Shown: positions 35,255 to 43,683, numbered from the stretch's first letter. The stretch is DNA of 64,000 nucleotides from Mycobacterium sp. 1245805.9 (GCF_001672915.1 NZ_LZKR01000077.1:1-64000); one strand, 5' to 3'. Numbers and translations: made by a program. Notes: generated by a model not told the origin, from the letters alone.

Positions 35255-35559
35255 GCGAGGGCATGAGAATCCACCTGGACCGCACCCTCTGTGACGGCTT
35301 CGGCATCTGCGCCAAGCACGCGCCCGCATACTTCTCGCTCGACGACTGGGGATACGCGTGCCTGATCGGCGACGGCACCGTGCCCGAGGCCGACCGCGAC
35401 GCGGTCATGCGTGCCCTGATGGACTGCCCGGTGCACGCCATCATGGAAATGGACGAACGCCGACCGGACGTCGTGCCGCCGCCGCCGAGCACCGACGCGG
35501 ACCCGGCCGCGCACGTCAACACCGAAGCTAACGAAGCCGAATGGGGCTTCACGCGTTGA
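35251..35559 (+). CDS. Ferredoxin, 3Fe-4S type, with C-terminal extension
   Basis: 102 residues, GTG start overlapping the NuoF-like stop. The ferredoxin part is about 72 residues: TLCDGFGICAKHAPAYF, then MDCPVHAI, with the second-to-third ligand spacing of mycobacterial P450 ferredoxins (CxxxxxC then CP). A proline-rich, acidic tail of about 30 residues follows, absent from the three P450-linked ferredoxins of this window. Coupling to the flavoprotein suggests that it is its direct electron acceptor. Confidence 0.9.
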   Translation: MSEGMRIHLDRTLCDGFGICAKHAPAYFSLDDWGYACLIGDGTVPEADRDAVMRALMDCPVHAIMEMDERRPDVVPPPPSTDADPAAHVNTEANEAEWGFTR

Positions 35560-35639
35560 TGGGACGCCTGGTTATGGCCGCGTCGAACGCATAAGCTGAA
35601 GCCGTCCAAGGTCGGGATGGTTCCCTTTGGGAGGCCTCC

Positions 35640-35957
35640 ATGAGGTGGTTTGGTCGTCGTCTGGCCGCTCTTGTCGCGGTCCCGTTCGTGTCAATGGCCG
35701 CTGCGGTCGCGACGCCGGCAGTCAGCTGGGCGGACTGCGACCGCAACATGTCATGGAATACGGCGACCGGGGTGTGCGGTCCGCCACCAGCGCCGCCGGC
35801 CTGGTACACGCCTCCGCCGCCGTACGCGCCGTCGTTCGCGCCGCTGAATGTGCCGCCGCCCCCGCCAAAGCCGTGGTGGGCACCGGAGGCGCCGGTGTGG
35901 AGTAACGGCTTTCAGCGTTGGGGCGTCGTCTTGGGCACCCTCTGGGTGCCAGTCTGA
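35640..35957 (+). CDS. Small secreted proline-rich protein
   Basis: 105 residues, ATG behind GGGAGGCC. A signal peptide covers about residues 1-31 (RRLAALVAVPFVSMAAAVA, cleaved near SWA-DC). The mature part has two Cys close to its start (DCDRNMSWNTATGVCG), likely a disulfide, then a Pro-rich stretch and several Trp. It is monocistronic. Such small exported Pro-rich proteins are common in mycobacteria; the function is unknown. Confidence 0.75.
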   Translation: MRWFGRRLAALVAVPFVSMAAAVATPAVSWADCDRNMSWNTATGVCGPPPAPPAWYTPPPPYAPSFAPLNVPPPPPKPWWAPEAPVWSNGFQRWGVVLGTLWVPV

Positions 35958-36008
35958 CGGCTGCCCATCTCGGGGACTCCCCACACGGCGGCGTCCTGCC
36001 TGCGGGGT

Positions 36009-36023
36009 GATAACGTAATTCTC
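36009..36023. promoter_or_regulatory. GAGAAT-type palindrome, copy 5
   Basis: GATAACGTAATTCTC, 6-3-6 with arms GATAAC/ATTCTC, 61 nt upstream of the DUF35-thiolase start. Read on the other strand it gives GAGAAT-TAC-GTTATC, very like copy 4. Confidence 0.5.
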
Positions 36024-36083
36024 CGATTCGTATAACGGGCCTACCGCGTTTTTGGCGGACCGTTTCGACTTCCCGGAGGTGAC

Positions 36084-37739
36084 GTGTCAGCCGCACCCGG
36101 ACGACCGCTGCCCCTCCTCACGCAGGACAACGAGTTCTTTTGGACGTCGGGCGCCGACGGCACGCTGCGGCTGCAGGAATGCCACAGCTGCAATGCGCTG
36201 ATCCATCCGCCCGCGCCGGTGTGCCGGTACTGCCGGTCCCGGGACGTGGGCGTGCGGGACCTCTCCGGCAGGGCGACGCTCGCGGGGTTCACGATCAACG
36301 AGCGGTTCAGCCTGCCGGGGCTGGCCGCGCCCTACGTTGTCGCCCAGGTGGCGATCGCCGAGGACCCGCGCGTGCGGCTGACCACCAACATCGTCGAGTG
36401 CGATTTCGAACGCCTGGAGCTCGGTCAACAGGTAGAGGTGGTCTTCGAGCAGGTCGAGGACGTGTGGTTTCCGCTGTTTCGGCCGGTTCCCGATGCCGAA
36501 CCCGCAGCCCTGCCGTCCGACGAGATCGCGCCCGAACGCTTCGGCGAACACGTGCAACCCATGCTGACTCCGGAGAAGTTCGAGGACAAGGTCGCGCTCA
36601 CCGGCATCGGCATGTCGCCGATCGGCCGCCGCTTGATGCAGCTGCCGCTGTCGCTGACCGTTCAGGCGTGCGAGGCGGCCATCGCCGATGCCGGGCTGAC
36701 GTATGCCGACATCGACGGCCTGTCCACCTACCCCGGCGCGTTGACCGTCGCTGGCATGGGGGAGGGCGGCGTCACCGCCCTCGAGGCCGCGCTGGGTATT
36801 CGGCCGGTGTGGCACAACGGCGCCATGGAGACGTTCGGCCCGGGTGGTTCGGTGATCGCCGCGATGCTCGCCGTGGCCTGCGGCCTGGCCCGGCACGTGC
36901 TGTGCTTCCGGACGCTGTGGGAAGCCACCCACGGCGAGCTGATGAAGCAGGGCAAGATCGCGCCCTCGATGGGCCGGATGTCGGGTTGGCAGATGCCATT
37001 CGGCGCCACCTCGGCCGCACACACGCTGGCGATGAACGCTCAGCGGCACTTCCATCGTTACGGCACAACGAAAGAGACGCTGGGCTGGATTGCCCTGAAC
37101 CAGCGCGCCAACGCCGAACTCAACCCGACCGCCATCTACCGCACCCCGATGACGATGGACGACTACCTGGGCGCGCGGCCCATCACCACGCCGTTCGGGC
37201 TCTACGACTGCGACGTGCCGTGCGACGGCGCGATCGCCGTCATCGTCTCGGCCGTCGACGCGGCCCGCGACCTGGCCAAGCCGCCCGTGCTGGTGGAGGC
37301 CGTCGGAACCCAGATCGTCGAGCGACTCGATTGGGACCAAAGCACTTTGACGCACGAGCCACAGGTGCTGGGCCAGGCGGCGCATGTGTGGACCCGTACC
37401 TCGTTGCGGCCCAACGATGTCGACGTCGCCGAACTCTACGACGGGTTTTCCTTCAACTGCCTGTCCTGGATCGAGGCGCTGGGATTCTGCGGCATCGGTG
37501 AGGCCAAGGAATTCCTGGACGGCGGCAAGAACATTGCGCGCGACGGACAATTGCCGCTCAACACCCACGGCGGCCAACTGTCGCACGGCCGCACCCACGG
37601 CATGGGCCTGCTGCACGAAGCGGTCAGCCAACTGCGCGGCGAGGCCGGCGACCGGCAGGTGACCGACGCCCGCGTCGGCGTGGTCAGCAGCGGTGGCCTC
37701 ACCCCCAGCGGCGTGCTCCTGTTGCGGGCGGACACATGA
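36084..37739 (+). CDS. DUF35 zinc-ribbon/OB-fold fused to thiolase-like (SCP-x/Ltp) domain
   Basis: 551 residues, GTG start behind CCCGGAGGTGAC. The N-terminal part (about 1-150) is a DUF35 protein: rubredoxin-like zinc ribbon with Cys33, Cys36, Cys47, Cys50, then an OB fold. A thiolase-fold domain follows from about 168 (KVALTGIGMSPIGRRLMQ). The reactive Cys of true thiolases is not seen; the equivalent region reads ETFGPGGSVIAA. In sterol side-chain degradation, separate DUF35 (ChsH2) and Ltp2 proteins together form a retro-aldolase; this looks like a one-chain version. The substrate is unknown. It opens a four-gene coupled operon. Confidence 0.88.
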   Translation: MSAAPGRPLPLLTQDNEFFWTSGADGTLRLQECHSCNALIHPPAPVCRYCRSRDVGVRDLSGRATLAGFTINERFSLPGLAAPYVVAQVAIAEDPRVRLTTNIVECDFERLELGQQVEVVFEQVEDVWFPLFRPVPDAEPAALPSDEIAPERFGEHVQPMLTPEKFEDKVALTGIGMSPIGRRLMQLPLSLTVQACEAAIADAGLTYADIDGLSTYPGALTVAGMGEGGVTALEAALGIRPVWHNGAMETFGPGGSVIAAMLAVACGLARHVLCFRTLWEATHGELMKQGKIAPSMGRMSGWQMPFGATSAAHTLAMNAQRHFHRYGTTKETLGWIALNQRANAELNPTAIYRTPMTMDDYLGARPITTPFGLYDCDVPCDGAIAVIVSAVDAARDLAKPPVLVEAVGTQIVERLDWDQSTLTHEPQVLGQAAHVWTRTSLRPNDVDVAELYDGFSFNCLSWIEALGFCGIGEAKEFLDGGKNIARDGQLPLNTHGGQLSHGRTHGMGLLHEAVSQLRGEAGDRQVTDARVGVVSSGGLTPSGVLLLRADT

Positions 37740-38623
37740 CCGTCCGTCCCCGGCTGGTCATCGTCGACGGGGTGCCGATGTCGGCCCTGGTCGCCGAGGC
37801 CGAAGCGCCCAAGGCCGTGATCGTCGCCATCCACGGCGGGGGCACCACCGCGCTGTATTTCGACTGCCCCGGCCACCCGCCGTATTCGTTGTTGCGCACC
37901 GGCGCAGCGAACGGATTCACCGTCGTCGCCCTCGACCGGCCCGGCTATGGCAGTTCCGCTCCGTATCCCGACGCGATGATCACCGGCGAACAACGAGTCG
38001 ACCTTGCGTACGGGGCGGTGGAGCGCATCCTCGGCGAACGACCGCGCGGCGCGGGCGTATTCGTGTGGGGCCATTCCGGCGGCTGCGAGCTGACGATGCG
38101 AATGGCCGCCGACGCGCGCGGTGCCGACCTGCTCGGCATCGAACTGGCCGGCACCGGTCGGCACTACCACCCCGCGGCCAAGGAAATACTGAAAACCGCT
38201 ACCCGTGAACGCCGCCCGCCGGGCATGCGGGACCTGCTGTGGAGCCCGGCGGAGCTGTATCCGCCCGAGGTCCTCGGCGGCGCAACGGTTTCCCCCACGG
38301 CCCCGGCCTACGAGGACCAAATGGTGTCCGATTGGGCGCGGCAGACCTTCCCGCAGCTGGCGCCCGCCGTGCGCGTCCCCGTGCACTTCAGCATCGCCGA
38401 GCACGAAAAGGTCTGGCAGGCCGACGACGCGGCGGTGACCCAGATCAGTGCGCTGTTCTCCGCGGCGCCGCGGTTCGTGGTGCATCGTCAACCCGACGCC
38501 GGGCACAACATCAGCCTCGGCCATACCGCCCCCGACTACCACGCGAAAGTGCTTGCGTTCGTGGCGGAATGCGCGGACGAGCGGTCAACGGATGCGGAAG
38601 CCGACGATTTGGAGGCCGGTTGA
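37736..38623 (+). CDS. Alpha/beta hydrolase
   Basis: 295 residues, ATG overlapping the preceding stop (ATGA). AIHGGGTTALYFD forms the oxyanion region, LDRPGYGSSAPYP precedes the nucleophile, the nucleophile Ser is in VWGHSGGCELTMR (about residue 113), and the His is in PDAGHNISLGH near the C-terminus. It probably hydrolyses an ester, lactone or ring-cleavage product in the same pathway as the DUF35-thiolase. Its stop shares a base with the next start (TGATG). Confidence 0.9.
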   Translation: MTVRPRLVIVDGVPMSALVAEAEAPKAVIVAIHGGGTTALYFDCPGHPPYSLLRTGAANGFTVVALDRPGYGSSAPYPDAMITGEQRVDLAYGAVERILGERPRGAGVFVWGHSGGCELTMRMAADARGADLLGIELAGTGRHYHPAAKEILKTATRERRPPGMRDLLWSPAELYPPEVLGGATVSPTAPAYEDQMVSDWARQTFPQLAPAVRVPVHFSIAEHEKVWQADDAAVTQISALFSAAPRFVVHRQPDAGHNISLGHTAPDYHAKVLAFVAECADERSTDAEADDLEAG

Positions 38624-39438
38624 TGCGGGTTGGGTTCATCGGCCTGGGCAGTCAGGGCGGCCCCATGGCGCGCCGGATCGTCGAGGGCGGCTACGAGACG
38701 ACACTGTGGGCGCGCAGGCCCGCGTCGCTGGAGCCGTTCGCCGACACCCCGGCCAAGATCGCCCCGACGCCGGCCGATCTCGCCGCGGCGAGCGATCTCG
38801 TCTGCCTGTGCGTCGTCGGCGACGCCGACATCGAGGAACTCACCGGCGGCGACGATGGCCTGCTGGCGGCCATGACACCGGGCAGCGTCATCGCCGTGCA
38901 CAGCACGGTCCATCCCGACACCTGCCGCGAGCTCGCGAAACAGGCTGAAAATCATGGAGTTTCGGTCATCGACGCACCGGTGAGCGGCGGCGGAGGGGCG
39001 GCGGCGGAGGGGCGCCTGCTGGTGATGGTCGGCGGCGACGCCGAGGTTGTCGAGCGGTGCCGTCCGGTCCTCGAAACCTACGCCGACCCCGTCGTGCACT
39101 TGGGCGACCTGGGATCCGGGCAGACCACCAAACTGCTCAACAACCTGCTGTTCACCGCCAACCTGGGCACCGCGGCCGCCACCCTGTCGCTGGCCAACGC
39201 GCTGGGCGTCGCCCCGGACCGGCTCGTCGAAGTCGTCTCGCGCGGCAGCGCAAACAGCTTCGCGCTCAACGTCCTTGGCGGGATCGACGGCCTGGACCGC
39301 CTGGCCGGGCTGGCCGGGACGCTGCTGCAGAAGGACGTCCGGTTGATCGTCGAACTCGCCGAGCGGGCCGCGGCCGGCGGGGGCACCGTGCTCGACGCGG
39401 CCGACGCCACGCTGACCCTGATGGGGCATCCCCGATGA
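38623..39438 (+). CDS. NAD(P)-dependent dehydrogenase, 3-hydroxyisobutyrate dehydrogenase family
   Basis: 271 residues. Rossmann motif GFIGLGSQGGPMA, substrate motif DAPVSGGGGAAAEG, catalytic Lys in TTKLLNN (about 166). It is translationally coupled to the hydrolase in front. The next gene encodes a second member of the same family only 18 nt downstream; the two are clearly different in sequence (motifs TTKLLNN versus KVKLVNN), so they may act on different substrates or form a mixed oligomer. Confidence 0.92.
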   Translation: MRVGFIGLGSQGGPMARRIVEGGYETTLWARRPASLEPFADTPAKIAPTPADLAAASDLVCLCVVGDADIEELTGGDDGLLAAMTPGSVIAVHSTVHPDTCRELAKQAENHGVSVIDAPVSGGGGAAAEGRLLVMVGGDAEVVERCRPVLETYADPVVHLGDLGSGQTTKLLNNLLFTANLGTAAATLSLANALGVAPDRLVEVVSRGSANSFALNVLGGIDGLDRLAGLAGTLLQKDVRLIVELAERAAAGGGTVLDAADATLTLMGHPR

Positions 39439-39456
39439 GGACCCGATGAGGGCCCG

Positions 39457-40257
39457 ATGAAAGTCGGCTTCATCGGCGCGGGCCGGATGGGAAGCCCCAT
39501 GGTGGTCCGGCTCATCGATGCCGGCCACGACGTCCGGGCCGTGGCCCGCTCGGACCAGCAACGCCGCGACGTCGCGTGGCTCGGTGCCCATGCGGTGGAC
39601 GACGTGGGTGACCTCGGTCCGTGGGCCGACATCGTGGTGGTCTGCGTGTTCACCGACGAACAGGTGCGGCAGGTCTGCCTGGACGGCGCCCTGCTGCGCA
39701 CGATGCGGCCGGGTTCCACCCTGGTGGTGCACACCACCGCCAGCCCCAAGACGATCGAGGCCATCGCCGCCCGCGCCGGCGACGTCGGCGTGGTCGACGC
39801 CCCGGTCAGCGGCGGCCCGCACGACATCGCCGCCGGCATGCTGACGCTCTTCGTCGGTGGCGCCGACGGCGCCGTGGACCGAGCGCGACCCGTGCTGGAC
39901 TGCTACGGCGATCCGGTCCTGCACGTCGGGCCGATCGGCGCCGGCCAGAAGGTGAAGCTGGTCAACAACGCGCTGTTCGCCGGCCAGATCGGGCTGCTCG
40001 CGGAGGCCGTCCGGTTGGGCGACAGCCTGGGCGTCCCCGAGTCGGCGCGGCTTGGGGCCCCCCCCCACGGCAGCGCCACCAGCCGGGTGCTGGACATCGT
40101 CGCCGCCCGGGGCTCCGTCGGCTCGTTTGTCGAGGTAGCGGGCGAATTCGTCGGCAAAGACGTGGCGGTGGTGCGCGGCATCGCTGCGGAGCTGGGCGGC
40201 AACCTGGGCGCACTGGAGCAAGTCATCAAGGCCGTCGAGGTCGGCGGGAAGGTCTGA
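39457..40257 (+). CDS. NAD(P)-dependent dehydrogenase, 3-hydroxyisobutyrate dehydrogenase family
   Basis: 266 residues. Rossmann motif GFIGAGRMGSPMV, substrate motif DAPVSGGPHDIAAG, catalytic Lys in KVKLVNN (about 168). The start lies in a short triple repeat of CCCGATGA (39431-39460), giving three closely spaced ATGs; the third, followed by AAAGTCGG, gives the normal MKVGFIG opening. A run of nine C at 40058-40066 lies within the gene, but the frame is intact on both sides. It ends the operon; a promoter region follows. Confidence 0.92.
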   Translation: MKVGFIGAGRMGSPMVVRLIDAGHDVRAVARSDQQRRDVAWLGAHAVDDVGDLGPWADIVVVCVFTDEQVRQVCLDGALLRTMRPGSTLVVHTTASPKTIEAIAARAGDVGVVDAPVSGGPHDIAAGMLTLFVGGADGAVDRARPVLDCYGDPVLHVGPIGAGQKVKLVNNALFAGQIGLLAEAVRLGDSLGVPESARLGAPPHGSATSRVLDIVAARGSVGSFVEVAGEFVGKDVAVVRGIAAELGGNLGALEQVIKAVEVGGKV

Positions 40258-40300
40258 CATGGAGGTGTTTTGGTCTTTTCGCCTCGTCACGAAACCGCTA

Positions 40301-40336
40301 CCGTTAGCGTTACAGTCAGGCAATCCGCTGTAACGG
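40301..40336. promoter_or_regulatory. Inverted repeat upstream of P450
   Basis: CCGTTA (40301-40306) and GTTACAG (40309-40315) face CTGTAAC (40328-40334) and TAACGG (40331-40336), giving nested inverted repeats 27 nt before the P450 start. It could be an operator different from the GAGAAT type, or a hairpin in the leader. Confidence 0.4.
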
Positions 40337-40362
40337 TTCAGCCCGCCGATGAGGAGCATGCA

Positions 40363-41568
40363 GTGACCAAGCCCAAGGTCGTCTTTGATCCGTTCTCCGA
40401 GGAGTTCTTCAACAATCCGTTCGACATCTATCGACGGATGCGCGAGGACGCGCCGCTGTACTACGACGAAAAAGAGGACTTTTACGCGCTGACCCGGCAC
40501 GTCGATGTCGCGGCCGGGTTCAAGGACTTCGAGACGTATTCCTCGGCGCGCGGCTGCGACCTCGCGATGGTGCGCAAAGGGATCCCCCCCGAACAGAAGT
40601 CGATCATCTTCATGGACCCGCCGGAGCATCGCCACATGCGCAGCCTGCTCAACAAGGCGTTCACCCCGCGCGCCATTCAGTCGCAGGTCGAGACGATCAA
40701 GGAAGTGATCGAGAAGTACCTGGGGGCCGCGGACCCCGACAATTTCGACGTCGTGCAGGACTTCTCCGGCCCGTTCCCGGTGGAGGTCATTACCCGGATG
40801 GCCGGCGTCCCCGAGGAATACCGCCAGCAGGTGCGCCACTGGATCGACACCAGCCTGCATCACGAACCCGGTCAGATCGAGATCAGCGAAGCCGGGATGC
40901 AGGCCAACATCGATACCGCGATGTACTACTTCGGCCTCATCCAGGAGCGGCGCGCAGACCCGCAGGACGACATGATCAGCCGGCTGATCGCGGCGGAGAT
41001 CCCCGGCGAGAACGGTCAGCCCCGCAAGCTCGACGACATCGAAATCACCGGCTTCGCCACGCTGTTGGGCGGCGCGGGCGCCGAGACCGTCACCAAGTTG
41101 CTCGGCAACGCCGCGGTGATCTTCGCCCATCACCCCGACCAGTGGCAGAAGCTGCAAGACGACCGCAGCAAGATCCCGGGCGCGGTGGAAGAGCTGCTGC
41201 GCTACGAGGGGCCGGTGCAATACAACGTCCGCTACACCCTGAAGGAGGCCCACGTCAGTGGGGGCGTGATCCCCGCGGGCAAACCGGTGTTCCTGTGTGG
41301 CGCCGCGGCGAACCGCGACCCGGAGGCCTTCACCGACGCCGACACGTTCGACATCGAGCGCGACCAGACCGAGGCGCAACATCTGGGTCTCGGGTACGGG
41401 ATCCACAGCTGCCTCGGGGCGGCGCTGGCCCGGCTGGAGAGCAGGCTCGCGCTGGAGCGGCTGCTGGACTTCATGCCGCGCTACGAGGTGGACTGGGCGG
41501 GGTGCAAGCGGGTGAACATGCAGAACGTCGCCGGCTGGAAGAATGTACCCGTCAAGATACTTCGGTAA
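40363..41568 (+). CDS. Cytochrome P450
   Basis: 401 residues from a GTG behind GAGGAGC; the frame is open 93 nt further upstream without a ribosome site. Heme Cys350 in LGYGIHSCLGAAL, ExxR Glu277/Arg280, I-helix GGAGAETVTK (236-245), in which the usual acid-Thr pair is Glu241-Thr242. The length and motifs are those of bacterial class I P450s. A ferredoxin gene follows 11 nt downstream. It is probably a terpene/sterol/fatty-acid-type hydroxylase; the substrate is not determined. Confidence 0.95.
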   Translation: MTKPKVVFDPFSEEFFNNPFDIYRRMREDAPLYYDEKEDFYALTRHVDVAAGFKDFETYSSARGCDLAMVRKGIPPEQKSIIFMDPPEHRHMRSLLNKAFTPRAIQSQVETIKEVIEKYLGAADPDNFDVVQDFSGPFPVEVITRMAGVPEEYRQQVRHWIDTSLHHEPGQIEISEAGMQANIDTAMYYFGLIQERRADPQDDMISRLIAAEIPGENGQPRKLDDIEITGFATLLGGAGAETVTKLLGNAAVIFAHHPDQWQKLQDDRSKIPGAVEELLRYEGPVQYNVRYTLKEAHVSGGVIPAGKPVFLCGAAANRDPEAFTDADTFDIERDQTEAQHLGLGYGIHSCLGAALARLESRLALERLLDFMPRYEVDWAGCKRVNMQNVAGWKNVPVKILR

Positions 41569-41579
41569 GGGGAATCGCG

Positions 41580-41780
41580 ATGACGAAGAAGATCGAAGTC
41601 GACTGGGGCCTGTGCGAAAGCAACGGCGTCTGCATGGGCATCAACCCCGAGATCTTCCACCTCGGCGACGACGACATGCTGACCGTGCTGCAAGAGGAAG
41701 TCACCCCGGAGATCGAATCGGACGTGCGCGAGGCCGTCCGTCAATGCCCCAGGCAGGCGATCTCCATCGTGGAGGGCTAG
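41580..41780 (+). CDS. Small ferredoxin, 3Fe-4S type
   Basis: 66 residues, ATG behind AAGGGGAA. Ligand pattern GLCESNGVCMGINPEIF and QCPRQAI, characteristic of P450 partner ferredoxins; here the variable residue between the first Cys pair is Gly-Val rather than His. It is convergent with the DUF1330 gene, with which it shares the palindromic stop CTAG (4-nt overlap). Confidence 0.93.
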   Translation: MTKKIEVDWGLCESNGVCMGINPEIFHLGDDDMLTVLQEEVTPEIESDVREAVRQCPRQAISIVEG

Positions 41781-42073
41781 CCGAATCCGGAAAGGATGAC
41801 GGCGTTGCAGTCGGCCGCCGCCTGGCGCAGCTTCGCGGCCTTTTGGTAGGCGTCGGACTCGTACCACGCCCGGGCAGCGTCCACCGATTCGAATTCCAGC
41901 ACGACGGTCTGGTCGCCGTGCCACGTGCCCTCCAGGACCTTGGGAGCGGTGTCCACCGCAAGAACATTCACGCCACCCATCGCCGCTCCCGCGGCCCGGC
42001 CGTAGGCCTTCATGCCCTCCGGGTCCTTGATGGCCTCGGTCAGGATGACGTACCCCTTCGGCCCCTTAGCCAC
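41777..42073 (-). CDS. DUF1330 family protein
   Basis: 98 residues, GTG start behind GGAGATTC. The ferredoxin-like (dimeric alpha+beta barrel) fold is indicated by KGYVILTEAIKDPEGMKAYGRAA, LEGTWHGDQTVVLEFESVDAARAWYESDAYQKAAKLRQ-type segments and the final AVILSGFG. The family is of unknown or isomerase-like function and often lies in catabolic operons. It is the last gene of a leftward unit with a P450 and ferredoxin; 30 nt separate it from the ferredoxin. Confidence 0.88.
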   Translation of the reverse strand: MAKGPKGYVILTEAIKDPEGMKAYGRAAGAAMGGVNVLAVDTAPKVLEGTWHGDQTVVLEFESVDAARAWYESDAYQKAAKLRQAAADCNAVILSGFG

Positions 42074-42103
42074 TCGAATCTCCTTGCCTGCGTGCGTGTC
42101 TGA

Positions 42104-42292
42104 TTAGATCTTGCTGATCGCCTGTTCCGGGCAGCACTCGATGGCTTCCTCGGTGGCGGCTTCGAATTCCGTTGGGACGTCGGAGGGTATCGCCTCGGCG
42201 TACCCGTCGTCGGTCAGGCTGAAGACTTCCGGGCACAGCGTCGTGCACACGCCGTGGCCCCGACAGCGTTGGTCGTCGACCGAAACTTTCAT
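42104..42292 (-). CDS. Small ferredoxin, 3Fe-4S type
   Basis: 62 residues. Ligands QRCRGHGVCTTLCPEVF and CCPEQAI; His replaces a Cys in the first group, typical of the 3Fe-4S P450 ferredoxins, although an extra Cys (TLCPE) is present two residues further on. The ATG overlaps the preceding P450 stop by 4 nt. It is the electron donor for that P450. Confidence 0.93.
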   Translation of the reverse strand: MKVSVDDQRCRGHGVCTTLCPEVFSLTDDGYAEAIPSDVPTEFEAATEEAIECCPEQAISKI

Positions 42293-43569
42293 GCCGGCGT
42301 GAACTCCAGATGCAGTTCGGTCAGGCCGCGCAGGATGTACGTCGGAACATATTGGTAGCGGCGGTCATTCGCCGGACCGTGCACGTTCTCGTCGATCCTG
42401 ATGTCCGATGTCCGGTCGAGCAGCCGCTCGATCGCCACCCGGGTTTCGGCCCGCGCCAGCGGCGCGCCGGGGCAGCTGTGGATCCCCCGCCCGAACGCGA
42501 TGTGCTGGCGGGCGTTTTTGCGGGCCGGATCGAACGTGGTCGGCTCCTCGAACCGACGCGGATCGCGGTTGGCGGCCGCCTGCACGATCATCACGGTGGT
42601 GCCCGCCGGCAGATCGACGCCGCCGACGTTGACCGGCCTGCGGTTCAACCGGAAGTCGCCCTTCACCGGGCTCTCGTGGCGAAGCGACTCTTCGATGAAG
42701 TTGGGGATCAGGCTGCGGTCCCTGCGCAGCTGCGCCTGGATGTCGGGGCGCTCCCCGATTGTCTGCAACGCGGCGCCGAGCAGCCGCACGGTGGTCTCCT
42801 GGCCCGCCGAGAAGACGTTGCTGGCGACGCGGGCGACGTCTTCGACGTCGGGAATCGAGCCGTCCGGGAAGGTGGCGGTCGCCAGGCCGGTCAGCACGTC
42901 GTCGCGGGGCTCGCGACGGCGGTCCCGCACGTAATCGGAGAAAAGGCCGTAGAGGAACTCCAGCGGGCTGTGTGACAGCGACTCCTTGCCGGTGCCCCCG
43001 ATGCCGCCACCCGCATGCTCGGCGATGCCCTTGACGAACTTGTCGCGATCCTCCATGGGCACGCCCAGCAGATCGGCGATCACCAGCAGCGTGAACGGGC
43101 CGGCGAAGCCCTTGATCCAGTCGCCGCGGCCGGGCGCCAGGAAATCGTCGAGCGCCTGGTCGGCCAGCGCCCACATCGCGTCCTCGTTCTCCTTGAGGCG
43201 CTTCGGGGTGATCAGCCGCATCAGCAGGGAGCGGTGGTTGGTGTGGGTCGGCGGATCCAGCGTGGGCAGCTGGTCGCTGAACGGCAGCTCGTCGCGGTGC
43301 TGCTCGATCAGCTCCGTGATGTCGCTGTTTCCCAGCCCCTCGAGGCTCACCGGGAAGCCGGGAAACGGGCCGGTCACCGAGATGCACGAGGACCAGGTCT
43401 GGGCGTCGTTGAGCACGGTGCAGGCCTCGTCCCAGCCGGTCACCATGGTGACCCCGTGGTGGGGTTCCCTGGCCACCGGGCATTGCTGCCGCAGCGACTC
43501 GTAGTAAGGGTACGGGTCCGCGATGAGCTCTTTGCCGCGGAAGAAATCCATCTTGGTGAAGTCGTTCAC
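42289..43569 (-). CDS. Cytochrome P450
   Basis: 426 residues, GTG start. Heme Cys366 in IAFGRGIHSCPGAP, ExxR Glu294/Arg297, I-helix AGQETT (255-260), in which Gln-Glu-Thr-Thr replaces the common GxDTT. First gene of the unit P450-ferredoxin-DUF1330 on the minus strand. A GAGAAT-type palindrome lies 29 nt upstream of the start. The substrate is unknown; it is clearly different from the other two P450s of this window. Confidence 0.95.
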   Translation of the reverse strand: MNDFTKMDFFRGKELIADPYPYYESLRQQCPVAREPHHGVTMVTGWDEACTVLNDAQTWSSCISVTGPFPGFPVSLEGLGNSDITELIEQHRDELPFSDQLPTLDPPTHTNHRSLLMRLITPKRLKENEDAMWALADQALDDFLAPGRGDWIKGFAGPFTLLVIADLLGVPMEDRDKFVKGIAEHAGGGIGGTGKESLSHSPLEFLYGLFSDYVRDRRREPRDDVLTGLATATFPDGSIPDVEDVARVASNVFSAGQETTVRLLGAALQTIGERPDIQAQLRRDRSLIPNFIEESLRHESPVKGDFRLNRRPVNVGGVDLPAGTTVMIVQAAANRDPRRFEEPTTFDPARKNARQHIAFGRGIHSCPGAPLARAETRVAIERLLDRTSDIRIDENVHGPANDRRYQYVPTYILRGLTELHLEFTPA

Positions 43570-43597
43570 CGTGTCGCTCCGTTCGAATCTCAGCAGT

Positions 43598-43612
43598 GAG
43601 AATGAGCCTCTC
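43598..43612. promoter_or_regulatory. GAGAAT-type palindrome, copy 6
   Basis: GAGAATGAGCCTCTC, left arm perfect and right arm with two differences from consensus, upstream of the minus-strand P450. It is followed by an AT-rich GTATTACATTT that may be part of the promoter. Confidence 0.45.
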
Positions 43613-43683
43613 AGAGATGAGTATTACATTTCCACACGGCCTGGTCGTCGTCAAACGACGGCTGCCTAGTTTGCAAGCGGTGA

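Noticed and set aside
40058..40066. Nine-C run as a frameshift in the dehydrogenase at 39457
   Set aside because: The family motifs continue in the same frame on both sides of the run, so the frame is intact as given.
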